Assembly: GCF_040409815.1 (NCBI RefSeq)
Contig: NZ_CP099959.1
Span: 806,001-870,000 of the forward strand
Direction of reading: 5' to 3'
Source of the DNA: Polynucleobacter sp. UK-FUSCHL-C3
GTDB lineage: Bacteria > Pseudomonadota > Gammaproteobacteria > Burkholderiales > Burkholderiaceae
DNA: 64,000 nucleotides
The notes beneath the pieces were generated by a model. It did no database searches and was not told where the DNA came from. It worked only from the letters and a program-made list of their open reading frames with translations. Shown in pieces: positions 35,015-46,832 of the stretch. Numbering within the stretch: the stretch's first letter is position 1; every line of letters begins with the position of its first letter. Both the position numbers and the translations under genes were made by a program.

Positions 35015-36328
35015 ATGATTGAATCGAATATCAAAGCCAAGCTCTCGTTCTCGGACGGCACTCCCGATATCGAGTTACCAATTTACAAGGGCACACAAGG
35101 TCCAGATGTTATTGATATTCGGAAGTTGTATGGTCAGACCGGTAAGTTCACCTATGACCCAGGGTTCTTGTCTACGGCCTCTTGCAGTTCAAAGATTACC
35201 TTCATCGATGGCGATAAGGGCGAGTTACTCTATCGGGGCTACCCCATTGAAGAGCTTGCTACAAAATGCGACTTCTTAGAGGTCTGCCAACTCTTAATTG
35301 GTGGCGAACTCCCAAACGCTAAGCAAAAGACTGATTTTGAAGATCTGGTGATGCATCACACCATGGTGCATGAGCAAATGCAGTTCTTCCTGCGTGGCTT
35401 TCGACGCGATGCGCACCCAATGGCCGTATTAACGGGCTTGATTGGTGCAATGGCTGCGTTCTACCATGACGAAATTGATTACAGCGAACCAAAGGCGCGC
35501 GAGATTGCTCAGATCCGCTTAATTGCAAAGATGCCTACCTTGGTGGCGATGTCCTATAAGTATTCGATTGGACAGCCCTTTATGTATCCAGACAATAGTT
35601 TGTCTTACACCGCTAACTTTATGCGCATGATGTTTGCAACCCCATGCGAGCCATACAAAGTTAACCCAGTATTAGTAAAGGCCTTGGATCGCATCTTTAC
35701 CTTACATGCAGATCACGAACAAAATGCATCCACCTCGACGGTTCGCTTAGCCGGCTCTTCGGGCACGAATCCATTTGCAGCAATTTCTGCTGGTATTGCC
35801 TGTCTCTGGGGCCCAGCCCACGGCGGTGCCAACGAAGCCTGCCTTGAGATGTTGACCTCGATTCAGGCAAATGGTGGGGTTGAGAAGATTGGTGAGTTTA
35901 TTGCTCAAGTGAAAGATAAAAACTCGAATGTGCGCTTGATGGGTTTTGGTCATCGCGTTTATAAAAACTTCGATCCCCGCGCTAAGTTAATGCGCGAGAC
36001 CTGTCATGAGGTATTAAAAGAGTTAGGTTTAGAGAACGATCCTCTGTTCAAGCTAGCCATGACCCTTGAGAAGATCGCCTTAGAAGATGATTACTTTGTG
36101 GGACGTAAGCTTTATCCCAATGTGGATTTCTACTCAGGAATCGTGCAACGTGCTCTTGGCATCCCCACAGAAATGTTCACCTGTATTTTTGCTTTGGCAA
36201 GAACCGTAGGCTGGATTGCCCAATGGGAAGAGATGATTACTGACCCCGAGTACAAGATCGGTCGCCCCCGCCAATTATTTGCCGGCGCAACGCCACGCAA
36301 GGTGCCAGCCATTTCTGAGCGAAAATAA
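35015..36328 (+). CDS. gltA: Citrate synthase, type II hexameric
   Basis: Condenses acetyl-CoA and oxaloacetate to citrate (437 residues). N-terminal [19 protein letters not shown] and FTYDPGF segments and catalytic residues in [27 protein letters not shown] and [15 protein letters not shown] are typical of the Gram-negative NADH-sensitive hexameric type. It follows sdhE by 35 bp and probably shares its message. Confidence 0.98.
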   Translation: MIESNIKAKLSFSDGTPDIELPIYKGTQGPDVIDIRKLYGQTGKFTYDPGFLSTASCSSKITFIDGDKGELLYRGYPIEELATKCDFLEVCQLLIGGELPNAKQKTDFEDLVMHHTMVHEQMQFFLRGFRRDAHPMAVLTGLIGAMAAFYHDEIDYSEPKAREIAQIRLIAKMPTLVAMSYKYSIGQPFMYPDNSLSYTANFMRMMFATPCEPYKVNPVLVKALDRIFTLHADHEQNASTSTVRLAGSSGTNPFAAISAGIACLWGPAHGGANEACLEMLTSIQANGGVEKIGEFIAQVKDKNSNVRLMGFGHRVYKNFDPRAKLMRETCHEVLKELGLENDPLFKLAMTLEKIALEDDYFVGRKLYPNVDFYSGIVQRALGIPTEMFTCIFALARTVGWIAQWEEMITDPEYKIGRPRQLFAGATPRKVPAISERK

Positions 36329-36363
36329 GCTTTTTAATGGATTTGGGTTGATAGGGACTTTGA

Positions 36364-37770
36364 ATGCGTACGCTTTACGACAAACTATGGGATGAGCATG
36401 TGGTGCACTCGGAAGAGGATGGCACAGCGACTCTATACATTGACCGTCAACTACTGCACGAAGTAACCAGCCCACAGGCATTTGAGGGCTTGAGCTTGGC
36501 AACGCGCCCCGTGTGGCGAACCTCGGCCAACTTAGCGGTTTCTGATCACAATGTTCCAACGACCGATCGTAGCGAGGGTATTGCCGATCCCGTATCAAAA
36601 CTGCAAGTGGATACCTTAGATCAAAACTGCGATCGTTATGGGATTACCCAATACAAGATGAACGATCTGCGCCAAGGTATTGTGCATGTCATTGGCCCTG
36701 AGCAGGGCGCTACCTTACCGGGTATGACCGTTGTGTGCGGTGATTCGCATACCAGTACGCATGGTGCTTTTGGTGCTCTCGCATTTGGGATTGGTACCTC
36801 GGAGGTGGAGCACGTACTAGCTACCCAAACTTTACTGATGAAGAAAAGCAAGAACATGTTGGTGCGAGTTGAAGGTCGTTTGCAACCTGGCTCCTCAGCA
36901 AAAGATATTGTCTTAGCGGTGATTGGGAAGATTGGTACCGCTGGTGGTACGGGTTACACCATCGAGTTTGCTGGTGAGACCATTCGTCATTTATCGATGG
37001 AAGGGCGTATGACCATCTGCAATATGGCGATTGAAGCGGGTGCGCGTGCCGGTCTTGTGGCGGTAGATGAGATCACCATTGAATACATTCAGGGACGCCC
37101 CTACGCTCCAAAAGGAGAGGCATTACGCCTTGCCTTGCAATACTGGAGAGGGCTGCATTCTGATGCCGATGCACACTTTGATCAAGTGGTTGAGTTGCGG
37201 GCTGAAGAGATTGTGCCGCAACTGACATGGGGCACATCGCCCGAGATGGTCTTGCCGATTAGCGGCAGGGTTCCTGATCCAGAGCGCGAGCGCGATCCCA
37301 ACAAGCGCCAAGCGATGGAACGTGCCTTGCAATACATGGGCCTTGAACCCAATATGCCCTTAGATACTATTTATGTAGATAAGGTATTTATTGGCTCATG
37401 CACCAACAGTCGGATTGAAGATCTACGCGCTGCAGCTAAAGTGGTTGAGCGATTAGGCAAGAAAGTAGCCAGCAGCGTGAAGCAGGCCTTAGTGGTGCCT
37501 GGGTCTGGACTTGTCAAAGTGCAGGCAGAGCGTGAAGGATTAGATCGGGTCTTTAAAGCAGCTGGCTTTGAGTGGCGCGAGCCAGGTTGCTCGATGTGCT
37601 TAGCTATGAACGCTGATCGCTTGGAACCTCAAGAGCGTTGCGCTTCAACCTCAAACCGTAATTTCGAGGGTCGTCAGGGTGCAGGCGGTCGAACCCATTT
37701 GGTGAGTCCGGCAATGGCTGCTGCTGCTGCGATTGAAGGCCACTTTGTCGATATTCGGAAGATAGCCTAA
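36364..37770 (+). CDS. leuC: 3-isopropylmalate dehydratase large subunit
   Basis: With LeuD this aconitase-family enzyme isomerises 2- to 3-isopropylmalate in leucine synthesis (468 residues). The 4Fe-4S cysteines are in [17 protein letters not shown] and [40 protein letters not shown] is the family signature (residues about 125-150). It is followed by a small lipoprotein gene and leuD on the same strand. Confidence 0.98.
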   Translation: MRTLYDKLWDEHVVHSEEDGTATLYIDRQLLHEVTSPQAFEGLSLATRPVWRTSANLAVSDHNVPTTDRSEGIADPVSKLQVDTLDQNCDRYGITQYKMNDLRQGIVHVIGPEQGATLPGMTVVCGDSHTSTHGAFGALAFGIGTSEVEHVLATQTLLMKKSKNMLVRVEGRLQPGSSAKDIVLAVIGKIGTAGGTGYTIEFAGETIRHLSMEGRMTICNMAIEAGARAGLVAVDEITIEYIQGRPYAPKGEALRLALQYWRGLHSDADAHFDQVVELRAEEIVPQLTWGTSPEMVLPISGRVPDPERERDPNKRQAMERALQYMGLEPNMPLDTIYVDKVFIGSCTNSRIEDLRAAAKVVERLGKKVASSVKQALVVPGSGLVKVQAEREGLDRVFKAAGFEWREPGCSMCLAMNADRLEPQERCASTSNRNFEGRQGAGGRTHLVSPAMAAAAAIEGHFVDIRKIA

Positions 37771-37790
37771 TCTTTATACAATAGGTTCAT

Positions 37791-38000
37791 ATGAAAACTA
37801 GCCCATTTATTCTTTCTCTCGTCATCGCAGGATCTCTAGTTGCTTGCTCAAACACCATGACGGGTGTTGGAAAAGATTTACAAGAAATTGGCAAGAAAAT
37901 GGATCCACAGGCAAAGCCCGTAGAGACCGCGCCCAATAGCAGTTCTGGAACACCCAGCACAAATCCCAACAAAGACGTAACGATCACACCGGTTAAATAA
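37791..38000 (+). CDS. Entericidin-like small lipoprotein between leuC and leuD
   Basis: A 69-residue lipoprotein: signal peptide SPFILSLVIAGSLVAC with lipobox LVAC (Cys19) and the mature start SNTMTGVGKDLQEIGKKM, close to entericidin A/B proteins. The tail is Pro/Asn/Ser-rich. The gene begins 20 bp after leuC and its stop abuts the leuD ATG exactly. A TACAAT -10-like box at 37777-37782 could give a near-leaderless transcript. Function is not known; envelope localisation is inferred from the lipobox. Confidence 0.8.
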   Translation: MKTSPFILSLVIAGSLVACSNTMTGVGKDLQEIGKKMDPQAKPVETAPNSSSGTPSTNPNKDVTITPVK

Positions 38001-38648
38001 ATGGATGCATTTACAGTCTACAAGGGCTTAGTTGCCCCATTGGATCGAGAGAACGTCGATACCGATGCCATTATTCCGAAGCAGTTTCTGAAATCGATCA
38101 AGAAGACTGGATTTGGGCAGAACCTATTTGATGAATTACGCTATCTGGATCACGGTGAGCCGGGGCAAGATTGTTCTAAGCGCCCAGTAAACCCTGATTT
38201 TGTTCTGAACCAGACCCGCTATCAGGGCGCCGGTATTCTCTTGGCTCGTAAGAACTTTGGCTGCGGTAGCTCGCGTGAGCATGCCCCTTGGGCACTCTCG
38301 CAGTTTGGCTTTCGTGCCATTATTGCCCCCAGTTTTGCAGACATCTTCTTCAATAATTGCTTTAAGAATGGCCTATTGCCCGTCGTTCTGACCGAACAGC
38401 AAGTGGATCACCTCTTTAATGAGACCAAGGCCTTCCCTGGGTACCAGCTGACTATTGATCTTGAGCGTCAAGAGGTCATTGCTCCGGATAACCAAAGCTA
38501 TTCGTTTGAAGTAACCCCCTTTAGAAAGTATTGCCTGGTCAATGGTCTAGACGATATTGGTCTGACCCTACGACATGCCGATAAAATAAAGACTTTTGAG
38601 GCAGAACGCTTATTGCGAATGCCATGGCTTGCAACCCAGCTACCCTAA
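38001..38648 (+). CDS. leuD: 3-isopropylmalate dehydratase small subunit
   Basis: The 215-residue swivelling subunit of isopropylmalate isomerase. [22 protein letters not shown] at the N-terminus and [21 protein letters not shown] are the family motifs. The ATG directly follows the entericidin-like stop codon (TAAATG), so translation is probably coupled across the lipoprotein gene to leuC. Confidence 0.98.
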   Translation: MDAFTVYKGLVAPLDRENVDTDAIIPKQFLKSIKKTGFGQNLFDELRYLDHGEPGQDCSKRPVNPDFVLNQTRYQGAGILLARKNFGCGSSREHAPWALSQFGFRAIIAPSFADIFFNNCFKNGLLPVVLTEQQVDHLFNETKAFPGYQLTIDLERQEVIAPDNQSYSFEVTPFRKYCLVNGLDDIGLTLRHADKIKTFEAERLLRMPWLATQLP

Positions 38649-38712
38649 GTTGTTGTAGCCGTGGCGGGCTAGCGCTAATGCTTCATCACAGCACTATGAA
38701 CAAAGGTTATTT

Positions 38713-39783
38713 ATGAATATCGCAGTACTCCCGGGCGATGGTATCGGCCCGGAAATTGTGGCTGAGGCTGTTAAGGTTCTCAAAGCTCTTCAATTACCAC
38801 TCACTATGGAATCCGCACCAGTCGGTGGGGCTGCATACGACGTGGCAGGCCATCCTTTGCCACCAGCAACCTTAGATTTAGCCAAAGCCGCCGATGCAAT
38901 TTTGTTTGGTGCGGTGGGTGACTGGAAATATGACACCCTGGCACGTGAGCTGCGACCCGAGCAAGCAATTTTGGGATTACGCAAACACTTGGCTCTATTT
39001 GCTAACTTCCGACCCGCCATTTGTTATAAAGAACTCACTGCAGCATCGAGCCTAAAGCCCGAGATTGTGGGTGGATTGGATATCTTGATTGTGCGCGAGC
39101 TCAACGGCGATATCTATTTTGGTTCCCCCAAAGGAATCCGCAATGCACCCGATGGATTGTTTGCTGGTGCCCGTGAGGGCTTTGACACCATGCGCTATAG
39201 CGAACCCGAGATTGAGCGGATTGCGCATGTGGCATTTGAGGCAGCACGTAAGCGTCATCGCAAAGTATGCAGCGTCGATAAATCAAATGTGCTGGAGACC
39301 TCACAGCTCTGGCGCGAGGTGATGACCCGCATTGCCAAAGAGTACAGCGATGTTGAGCTCAGCCATATGTATGTCGATAACGCCGCGATGCAATTGGTCA
39401 AGGCACCAAAGTCCTTTGATGTGATCGTGACCGGTAATTTGTTTGGGGATATTTTGTCGGATGAGGCGGCGATGCTTACTGGCTCCATTGGCATGTTGCC
39501 ATCTGCCTCCTTAGATAAGAACAATAAGGGCTTGTATGAACCCAGTCATGGCTCTGCACCCGATATCGCTGGCAAAGGGATTGCTAATCCTTTGGCTACG
39601 ATTCTGTCGGCTGCAATGATGTTGCGTTTCTCACTAAATCTTCCAAAAGAAGCGGAGCGGATTGAGACCGCAGTGCAGAAGGTTTTGTCACAAGGCCTGC
39701 GAACCGCTGATATTTATACCGAAGGTACGCAAAAAGTATCGACTGTGCAGATGGGCGATGCAGTTGTAAAAGCATTAGGGTAG
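38713..39783 (+). CDS. leuB: 3-isopropylmalate dehydrogenase
   Basis: Oxidatively decarboxylates 3-isopropylmalate to the keto acid precursor of leucine (356 residues). The N-terminus [20 protein letters not shown], the substrate loop ELNGDIYFG and [26 protein letters not shown] (about residues 237-262) are characteristic. It follows leuD after a 64-bp gap containing no clear terminator. Confidence 0.98.
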   Translation: MNIAVLPGDGIGPEIVAEAVKVLKALQLPLTMESAPVGGAAYDVAGHPLPPATLDLAKAADAILFGAVGDWKYDTLARELRPEQAILGLRKHLALFANFRPAICYKELTAASSLKPEIVGGLDILIVRELNGDIYFGSPKGIRNAPDGLFAGAREGFDTMRYSEPEIERIAHVAFEAARKRHRKVCSVDKSNVLETSQLWREVMTRIAKEYSDVELSHMYVDNAAMQLVKAPKSFDVIVTGNLFGDILSDEAAMLTGSIGMLPSASLDKNNKGLYEPSHGSAPDIAGKGIANPLATILSAAMMLRFSLNLPKEAERIETAVQKVLSQGLRTADIYTEGTQKVSTVQMGDAVVKALG

Positions 39784-39812
39784 TCATTGATTAATCGATA
39801 AGTACACATTTT

Positions 39813-40976
39813 ATGGCACACACTCCTCTCGTAAATCCTGTAGTTGGCCTAGTTGGTTGGCGCGGCATGGTGGGCAGCGTCTTGATGCAACGCATGCAAG
39901 ACGAAGACGACTTTGCTTATATTGAACCCGTGTTCTTTAGCACCAGTAATGCTGGTGGTGAAGTACCCCTTATTAATGGTAAGAAGGTATCTAAACAAGA
40001 GACCCGTTTGCAAGACGCTAATGATCTCAAGGCGCTCGCTCGTTGCGATGTGATCCTAAGCTGTCAAGGAGGCGATTACACCAAAGCGATTTATCCGGCA
40101 TTACGTCAACAGGCTTGGCAAGGTCATTGGATTGATGCAGCTAGCACCCTGCGGATGGAGAACGATGCAGTGATCGTGTTAGACCCAATTAATCGACCCG
40201 TGATTAATCAAGCGCTAAAGGCGGGCGGTAAGAACTGGATTGGTGGCAATTGCACTGTCAGTTTGATGATGTTAGCAATGGGAGGCCTCTTAAAGAGTGG
40301 AATGGTTGAGTGGATTAGTGCCATGACCTATCAAGCGGCATCGGGCGCAGGTGCAGCCAATATGCGTGAGCTCCTTGAGCAAATGGGTAGCTTGCATCAG
40401 AGCGTTGCCAGTGATTTAGCCAACCCCGCATCCTGGATTTTGGATATTGATCGCAAAGTAGCGCAAACCATGCGCTCGGCGCAGTTCCCAAAAACAAACT
40501 TTAGGAACACTGCCTTAGCTGGTAGCTTAATTCCGTGGATTGATGTGCCGGTGGAGCACGGCCAAACCAAAGAAGAGTGGAAAGCCGGAGTTGAGTGCAA
40601 CAAGATTATGGGTAACCCCCCATTTAGATCGCCCGGTAGTATCCCCATTGATGGGATCTGTGTCCGCGTAGGTGCAATGCGTTGCCACTCGCAAGGTCTC
40701 ACCATCAAGCTCAAGAAAGACATTCCTTTGCCCGAGATTGAGGCGATGCTTGCTGCGGATAATCAATGGGTCAAAGTGGTGCCCAATGATCGTGAGACTA
40801 CAGAACGAGAGCTCTCGCCTGCTGCGGTAAGTGGTACGATGACCATACCGATTGGGCGCTTGCATAAATTAGCGATGGGCCCTGATTATTTAGGAGCATT
40901 CACAGTAGGTGATCAACTATTGTGGGGTGCTGCTGAGCCATTGCGTCGCATGTTACGGATTTTGCTAGAAAGATAA
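39813..40976 (+). CDS. asd: Aspartate-semialdehyde dehydrogenase
   Basis: Reduces aspartyl phosphate in lysine, threonine and methionine synthesis (387 residues; the Gram-negative long form). NADP motif [18 protein letters not shown], catalytic Cys147 in [12 protein letters not shown], and the catalytic His region [17 protein letters not shown]. It sits between leuB and the FimV-like gene, as in other Burkholderiales. Confidence 0.97.
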   Translation: MAHTPLVNPVVGLVGWRGMVGSVLMQRMQDEDDFAYIEPVFFSTSNAGGEVPLINGKKVSKQETRLQDANDLKALARCDVILSCQGGDYTKAIYPALRQQAWQGHWIDAASTLRMENDAVIVLDPINRPVINQALKAGGKNWIGGNCTVSLMMLAMGGLLKSGMVEWISAMTYQAASGAGAANMRELLEQMGSLHQSVASDLANPASWILDIDRKVAQTMRSAQFPKTNFRNTALAGSLIPWIDVPVEHGQTKEEWKAGVECNKIMGNPPFRSPGSIPIDGICVRVGAMRCHSQGLTIKLKKDIPLPEIEAMLAADNQWVKVVPNDRETTERELSPAAVSGTMTIPIGRLHKLAMGPDYLGAFTVGDQLLWGAAEPLRRMLRILLER

Positions 40977-40978
40977 AA

Positions 40979-42349
40979 ATGACCCGGTCTCGTAATCTGC
41001 AAACGCTATTCCATTGGCTCGTATTCGCCATTGTGAGTTGCTTTATGTGGACCACGGTCCATGCAGTAACGCTGGGATCACCGATGATGTTGTCAAAACC
41101 CGGTGAGCCTCTCAAAGTCGAGATCCCGGTCAAAGCCAAAGCAGATGATAAAAATATTCTTGAGACCTTAAGTATTGATCTGGTTCCCAAATCGGAGTAC
41201 GAACGCTTGGGCATCTCTAGCAAGATATTGGATTACAAACCAAGCATCTCTTTACGCAAAGTAAGCCCAGGGCAACAGATTATTACGATCGATGCCGATA
41301 CGGCGATCGTGGTCGATCAAGATCCCTTCATCGACATCATTATTGGATTGAAGTGGGCCTCCGGAGCCATTGCAAAACCATACACCCTGATGGTTGGTGA
41401 CGTCACCAAGGTGGTCGTAAAGCCTGGCCAAACCCTCAGCGAGATTGCCTTGCAAATGACCCCACAACTCAGCGGTGCGGACATGGACGAAGCAATCCTT
41501 GCCCTGTATAAAACAAATCCGGATGCATTCATTGGAGGGAGTATTCATCGTCTGATTGCTGGAGCCGAGTTAACGAAACCCGACGCTAGCATTCTTCGTT
41601 CAATCACATCCGCTGAGGCCAAAGAGTTTGTGCTGGAGTCGAATCAAACGTGGCTTAAGCAACAAGGAGAGCTAGGACAGGGATCTGCACCGAGTGGGGC
41701 AGCTAGTAAAACCTCTAAGGGCGGTGACGACCGCCTCAAAATTGGCCCTGGAGCGGGCCCTGATGCAGACACGCGCCGCTATATTGAAGAGATTGTAGTT
41801 CAAGAACGGGCGCTTGCACAGACCAAAGCAAAACTTGCTGAGCTAGAAAAGAATATTGCAGACCTCCAAAAATTATTAGATGCTCGCAAACAAAGCGCTT
41901 CCTCTGAAGTCAGTACGGGGACCAAGATAAGCAATGATCAGTGGACGACCATTGGGATGGGATTGGTATTTATCTCGATTACTGGTATTTTGCTGCTCGC
42001 CTTGGCGCGTTATGCAAGACGTGGTGAAGCTTCATCGGATGCTATAACAGAAACTGCAATGGGTGAACCAAATACCCAAACTGGTGGGGGAGAGATACCG
42101 CAAAGAGCCGCCGCTATTCTGGCGGATTTAGATCTCAATCTCGAGTCAAGCCCACCCACAGAAACGCCAGCCCCTGAGTCGCTGCGGGTCAAGCTCAATT
42201 TAGCCAAAGCCTATATTACGATCGAAGACTATGCCGCAGCTCGTAAGTCGATTGAAGAGATATTGCTCGTGAGTAATCAAGTGGACCCACAAATGACGAT
42301 TTCTGCGAAGAGCTTATTGTCCGAGATTAATCAACGTAGCAGTTCTTAG
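40979..42349 (+). CDS. FimV-family protein
   Basis: A 456-residue bitopic inner membrane protein. A signal/anchor segment ends at TTVHAVTLG, and [20 protein letters not shown] is the FimV N-terminal domain. A LysM-like middle region ([14 protein letters not shown]), a coiled coil (about 265-310), a membrane helix (about 320-340) and a TPR-like C-terminal FimV domain ([26 protein letters not shown]) follow. FimV relatives organise cell poles and type IV pili. It starts 2 bp after asd and ends 4 bp before truA. It is shorter than Pseudomonas FimV (about 900). Confidence 0.85.
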   Translation: MTRSRNLQTLFHWLVFAIVSCFMWTTVHAVTLGSPMMLSKPGEPLKVEIPVKAKADDKNILETLSIDLVPKSEYERLGISSKILDYKPSISLRKVSPGQQIITIDADTAIVVDQDPFIDIIIGLKWASGAIAKPYTLMVGDVTKVVVKPGQTLSEIALQMTPQLSGADMDEAILALYKTNPDAFIGGSIHRLIAGAELTKPDASILRSITSAEAKEFVLESNQTWLKQQGELGQGSAPSGAASKTSKGGDDRLKIGPGAGPDADTRRYIEEIVVQERALAQTKAKLAELEKNIADLQKLLDARKQSASSEVSTGTKISNDQWTTIGMGLVFISITGILLLALARYARRGEASSDAITETAMGEPNTQTGGGEIPQRAAAILADLDLNLESSPPTETPAPESLRVKLNLAKAYITIEDYAAARKSIEEILLVSNQVDPQMTISAKSLLSEINQRSSS

Positions 42350-42353
42350 TATC

Positions 42354-43175
42354 ATGCGCATTGCCTTGGGTGTGCAATATGATGGCAGTGCTTACTGTGG
42401 TTGGCAAATCCAGCCGGATCAAGCGACGGTTCAAAACACGCTTGAGCAAGCCATTCAACAATTTATCGGCAAGAAAGAACTGGTGAGAGTTACTGCTGCC
42501 GGTCGTACCGATACCGGTGTTCATGCGCTTGGTCAGGTCGTGCACTTTGATGCCGATGTTGAGCGCGATCCATGGTCGTGGGTGAGGGGGATTAATACCT
42601 TCTTACCCAATGATGTTGTTGTCAATTGGGCAAAGGTAGTGCCCCCGGATTTTGATGCCCGCTTTACCGCCCACGAGCGCACCTATATCTATGCCATCGT
42701 CGCAGGCCCAACCCGGTCACCCACATTAGCAAAACGGGTGGGCTATCACATGATGCCCAGTGGCCAGTGGTTTGATGCCAGTGCGATGCAAATTGCTGCA
42801 GACTATTTAATTGGTGAGCAGGATTTCTCATCGTTTCGGGCATCCGAGTGTCAGAGTAAAACACCCATGAAACACTTATATGAATGCAGTATCACCAGCG
42901 AGCAACCATTCCTCTACTTCAAGATACGCGCCAATGCCTTCTTGCATCATATGGTGCGTAATATCGTGGGCAGTCTCTTGGTCGTTGGCCAAGGCAAACA
43001 AAAGCCCGAGTGGATCAAGACGATCTTGCAAGCAAAAAATCGGGAGTTAGCAGCACCCACCTTTGCACCCGATGGTTTGTATTTAATGGAAGTGGGCTAC
43101 CCCAAGGACCTAGCCATTCCAACTCCCCATTGGCAAAATGCATGGTTGCCAAAAGAGCTTATGCTTTCGGTATAA
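42354..43175 (+). CDS. truA: tRNA pseudouridine(38-40) synthase
   Basis: Makes pseudouridine at positions 38-40 of the tRNA anticodon stem (273 residues). The catalytic Asp lies in [40 protein letters not shown] is the N-terminal signature and [19 protein letters not shown] the C-terminal one. It lies between the FimV-like gene and trpF, a standard order in this order of bacteria. Confidence 0.97.
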   Translation: MRIALGVQYDGSAYCGWQIQPDQATVQNTLEQAIQQFIGKKELVRVTAAGRTDTGVHALGQVVHFDADVERDPWSWVRGINTFLPNDVVVNWAKVVPPDFDARFTAHERTYIYAIVAGPTRSPTLAKRVGYHMMPSGQWFDASAMQIAADYLIGEQDFSSFRASECQSKTPMKHLYECSITSEQPFLYFKIRANAFLHHMVRNIVGSLLVVGQGKQKPEWIKTILQAKNRELAAPTFAPDGLYLMEVGYPKDLAIPTPHWQNAWLPKELMLSV

Positions 43176-43192
43176 GGTAGACGAACAAAACA

Positions 43193-43867
43193 ATGGGATT
43201 ACTCGATTACACCCCCAATACCAGCAGAATAAAGATCTGCGGTCTACGCACACCTGCTGATATCGAAACAGTAGTTAAAGCCAATGTTGATGCCATCGGC
43301 TTGGTCTTTTACCCTCCAAGCCCCCGCGCTATTAAGCCCGAAGATGCCGGCGCCCTGATTGGGCAACTCCCCAAAGGGATTGATGCCGTGGGCCTGGTAG
43401 TGAACCCGACCCCCAATCAGATTGAGGAGATTAGGGCGAATGCGGCTATTACGATGTGGCAGTTTCATGGGGATGAGACCCCAGAGCAATGTAAACGCTT
43501 GGCGGGCGGTTTACCATGGCTAAAAGCAGCCCGAATTGGGAAATCCTTCAACTTCCCTGAATTTTCCCTACAATATAGGGATGCAGCCGGCTTTTTGCTA
43601 GATGCCCTGATCGAGGGCTATGGCGGGGGTGGCACAACCTTTAATTGGGACCTAATACCAACAGCATGGGCAAACGAAAACGCGCATCGGGTCGTTTTGA
43701 GTGGTGGATTGAACGCGCACAACGTCGGCGAGGCGATTGCACGTCTGCACCCCTGCGCGCTTGATATCTCCAGTGGAGTTGAAATTAGCAAGGGTGTAAA
43801 AGATCCAGCATTAATCCAGCAGTTTGTGGATGCTGTACGAGTGGCTGATCGTAATAGTCATTCGTAA
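43193..43867 (+). CDS. trpF: Phosphoribosylanthranilate isomerase
   Basis: Isomerises phosphoribosylanthranilate in tryptophan synthesis (224 residues, TIM barrel). The catalytic Cys is in RIKICGLRTPADIE and the Asp in FLLDALIEGYGGGGTTFNW; VLSGGLNAHNVGEAI and LDISSGVEISKGVKD form the phosphate site. It is followed by trpB and trpA but trpC, trpD, trpE and trpG are not in the window. Confidence 0.97.
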   Translation: MGLLDYTPNTSRIKICGLRTPADIETVVKANVDAIGLVFYPPSPRAIKPEDAGALIGQLPKGIDAVGLVVNPTPNQIEEIRANAAITMWQFHGDETPEQCKRLAGGLPWLKAARIGKSFNFPEFSLQYRDAAGFLLDALIEGYGGGGTTFNWDLIPTAWANENAHRVVLSGGLNAHNVGEAIARLHPCALDISSGVEISKGVKDPALIQQFVDAVRVADRNSHS

Positions 43868-43907
43868 TCATTGAATAACCCAAGGTTTTAATTAAGTCGA
43901 GGTTCCT

Positions 43908-45101
43908 ATGTACGATAAGCCAGATGCGCGTGGACACTTTGGTCCCTATGGCGGTATTTTTGTTTCAGAGACACTCATGTTTGCGCTTGAAGAACTCAAG
44001 CAAGCCTATGCTAAATACCAACATGACCCAGAGTTCTTAGAAGAGTTCCGGTACGAGCTCAAACATTTTGTTGGACGACCATCCCCGGTCTATCATGCAA
44101 AGCGCATGAGCGAGCAACACGGTGGTGCGCAGATTTATTTCAAGCGAGAAGATCTTAATCACACCGGTGCCCATAAGATTAATAATGTAATTGGCCAAGC
44201 AATGCTTGCCAAACGCATGGGCAAGCCCCGCATCATTGCGGAGACCGGCGCTGGACAACATGGTGTGGCAACTGCAACGATTTGTGCACGCTTTGGTTTG
44301 GACTGCACGGTCTATCAAGGATCGGTCGATGTGGCGCGTCAAGCACAAAACGTCTATCGCATGAAGCTTCTGGGTGCCAAAGTTGTGCCCGTTGAGTCTG
44401 GTAGCAAAACCTTAAAAGATGCATTAAACGAAGCGATGCGCGATTGGGTCACCAATGTGGAGAACACCTTCTACATCATTGGTACGGTCGCAGGCCCACA
44501 TCCTTACCCCATGATGGTCAGAGATTTTCAGAGTGTGATCGGTGAAGAATGCAAAACCCAAATGCCTGAGATGGTGGGACGTCAACCCGACTATGTCATG
44601 GCTTGCGTGGGCGGCGGCTCTAATGCCATGGGCATTTTCTATCCCTATATTGATCTTCCTAATGTGCAGCTCGTGGGAGTAGAAGCAGCTGGCCGTGGCA
44701 TGACCATTGGCGAGCACTCAGCCGCCTTGTGTGCGGGTAAGCCAGGCGTACTCCATGGCAATCGCACTTATCTCTTGCAAGACGAGAACGGACAGATTGC
44801 TGAGACCCACTCGGTCTCTGCAGGTATGGACTATCCCGGTGTGGGACCCGAGCATGCATGGTTAAAGGATTCTGGTCGAGCTCAGTATGTGGCGATCTCG
44901 GATGCGGATGCCTTAAAAGCATTTCATGATTGCTGCCAAATTGAGGGCATTATTCCTGCCTTGGAGTCTTCTCACGCAATTGCTTATGCCTGCAAACTTG
45001 CAGCAACCTTACCTAAGGATAAAGTGATCTTAGTGAACTTGTCTGGTCGTGGTGATAAGGATATGCATACGGTGGCACAAGCAACAGGTTCTGAAGGCTA
45101 A
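43908..45101 (+). CDS. trpB: Tryptophan synthase beta chain
   Basis: A PLP enzyme that joins indole and serine (397 residues). The PLP lysine is in [14 protein letters not shown], the phosphate site in [14 protein letters not shown], and the N-terminus has [14 protein letters not shown]. It forms the alpha2-beta2 complex with TrpA, encoded 5 bp downstream. Confidence 0.98.
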   Translation: MYDKPDARGHFGPYGGIFVSETLMFALEELKQAYAKYQHDPEFLEEFRYELKHFVGRPSPVYHAKRMSEQHGGAQIYFKREDLNHTGAHKINNVIGQAMLAKRMGKPRIIAETGAGQHGVATATICARFGLDCTVYQGSVDVARQAQNVYRMKLLGAKVVPVESGSKTLKDALNEAMRDWVTNVENTFYIIGTVAGPHPYPMMVRDFQSVIGEECKTQMPEMVGRQPDYVMACVGGGSNAMGIFYPYIDLPNVQLVGVEAAGRGMTIGEHSAALCAGKPGVLHGNRTYLLQDENGQIAETHSVSAGMDYPGVGPEHAWLKDSGRAQYVAISDADALKAFHDCCQIEGIIPALESSHAIAYACKLAATLPKDKVILVNLSGRGDKDMHTVAQATGSEG

Positions 45102-45106
45102 ACACC

Positions 45107-45904
45107 ATGTCGAAGATTGCAGCAGTATTTGCAGCCCTGAAGGCACAAGGTAAAAAAGGTTTGATCCCTTTTGTAACGGCTGGAGACCCGCATCCTAAGA
45201 TGACCGTGGATGTGATGCATGCCTTAGTAAAAGGCGGAGCTGACATCATCGAGTTAGGCGTTCCGTTCTCTGACCCCATGGCTGATGGACCTGTGATCCA
45301 ACGCTCATCCGAACGGGCGCTGGCCCAAGGCGTTACGCTACGCCAATGTTTAGACAACGTTAAAACCTTTCGGATCCAAAATCAGCAAACCCCAGTAGTG
45401 CTCATGGGCTACGCTAATCCGATTGAACAAATGGGTCATGCGGAGTTTGCTAAAGAAGCGAAGGCTGTGGGTGTAGATGGTGTGTTGATTGTGGATTACC
45501 CGCCTGAGGAGTGCGAAGAGTTTGCTAAGCAAATGCGAAGCAATGGCATCGATCCCATATTCTTATTAGCGCCAACATCCAATCAGCAACGGATTGCACA
45601 TGCAGCGCACATTGCAGCAGGCTATATATATTACGTCTCCTTGCGAGGCGTAACGGGTGCCAATACACTAAATACCAGTGATGTTGCCAGCGTCCTACCG
45701 TTAATCCGTCAAGAAACTTCGATCCCCGTAGCGGTTGGTTTTGGGATTCGGGATGCGGCGAGTGCCAAAGCGGTCTCGCAAACCGCCGATGCGGTGGTCA
45801 TTGGCAGTCGGATTGTGCAACTCTTGGAGGAGGCCAAACCAGGAGAAGAGCTTGCTTCTCTAGAGCGCTTTATTCATGAAATCCGCCACGCATTAGATCA
45901 CTAA
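45107..45904 (+). CDS. trpA: Tryptophan synthase alpha chain
   Basis: Cleaves indole-3-glycerol phosphate to indole (265 residues, TIM barrel). The catalytic Glu is in [20 protein letters not shown] and the catalytic Asp in [12 protein letters not shown]; the FVTAGDPHP start and [16 protein letters not shown] phosphate loop are typical. It sits 5 bp after trpB and 22 bp before accD. Confidence 0.98.
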   Translation: MSKIAAVFAALKAQGKKGLIPFVTAGDPHPKMTVDVMHALVKGGADIIELGVPFSDPMADGPVIQRSSERALAQGVTLRQCLDNVKTFRIQNQQTPVVLMGYANPIEQMGHAEFAKEAKAVGVDGVLIVDYPPEECEEFAKQMRSNGIDPIFLLAPTSNQQRIAHAAHIAAGYIYYVSLRGVTGANTLNTSDVASVLPLIRQETSIPVAVGFGIRDAASAKAVSQTADAVVIGSRIVQLLEEAKPGEELASLERFIHEIRHALDH

Positions 45905-45926
45905 CTAAGATCGTTACAATAGCGCC

Positions 45927-46829
45927 ATGAGCTGGATTGATAAAATTCTTCCGCCCCAGATCCAACAAAGTGATCCGGCTAATCGCAAGACTGTGCCCGA
46001 GGGCTTGTGGGTAAAGTGCGGCGATTGTGAAGCGGTTCTCTATAACACCGATATCGAAGCCAATCTCTCGGTCTGCCCTAAGTGCAGTCATCATATGCGC
46101 ATTAATGCGCGCAAACGCTTAGATCATTTATTGGATCCCAAACCGCGTACCGAGATTGGTGACACCGTTTTTCCTGTTGACGCTCTCAGGTTTAAAGATA
46201 GTAAAAAATACCCTGATCGTTTGAAGCAAGCCAATGATGCTTCTGGAGAGTCCGAAGCACTTGTAGTGATTGCCGGCAAGATTGAGTCAATCCCCGCTGT
46301 AGTTGCCTGCTTTGAGTTTGAGTACATGGGTGGCTCGATGGGCTCTGTAGTGGGTGAGCGCTTTGTGCGGGGTGTACAAGAAGCGATTAATAAAAAATGC
46401 GCGTTCATTTGCATTACAGCAACAGGTGGCGCCCGTATGCAAGAGAGTCTACTTTCGCTCTTGCAGATGGCCAAGACCAATTCGATGTTGACCAAGCTCT
46501 CGCAAGCAGGTCTACCTTACATCAGCGTATTAACGGATCCCACCATGGGAGGCATCTCTGCTAGCTTTGCCTTCATGGGTGATGTAGTGATGGCCGAGCC
46601 CAAGGCCTTAATCGGATTTGCCGGTCCACGCGTGATCGAGCAAACGGTGCGTGAGAAATTACCCGAAGGCTTTCAGCGCTCAGAGTTCTTAATGCAAAAG
46701 GGCGGTATCGACATGATTGTGGATCGTCGAGAGATGCGTAAAGAAATTGCGCACCTATTGGCTCTATTACAAAGTATTCCAGCCGATAAACTCCCCAAGC
46801 AATTACTCAACTCCAGCGGTTCGAGCTAA
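45927..46829 (+). CDS. accD: Acetyl-CoA carboxylase carboxyltransferase subunit beta
   Basis: Together with AccA transfers the carboxyl group from biotin to acetyl-CoA in fatty acid synthesis (300 residues). The N-terminal zinc ribbon uses Cys31, Cys34, Cys50 and Cys53 ([19 protein letters not shown]). The crotonase-like core contains [19 protein letters not shown] and [17 protein letters not shown]. It is followed by folC after 3 bp, an order shared with many proteobacteria. Confidence 0.98.
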   Translation: MSWIDKILPPQIQQSDPANRKTVPEGLWVKCGDCEAVLYNTDIEANLSVCPKCSHHMRINARKRLDHLLDPKPRTEIGDTVFPVDALRFKDSKKYPDRLKQANDASGESEALVVIAGKIESIPAVVACFEFEYMGGSMGSVVGERFVRGVQEAINKKCAFICITATGGARMQESLLSLLQMAKTNSMLTKLSQAGLPYISVLTDPTMGGISASFAFMGDVVMAEPKALIGFAGPRVIEQTVREKLPEGFQRSEFLMQKGGIDMIVDRREMRKEIAHLLALLQSIPADKLPKQLLNSSGSS

Positions 46830-46832
46830 GTC

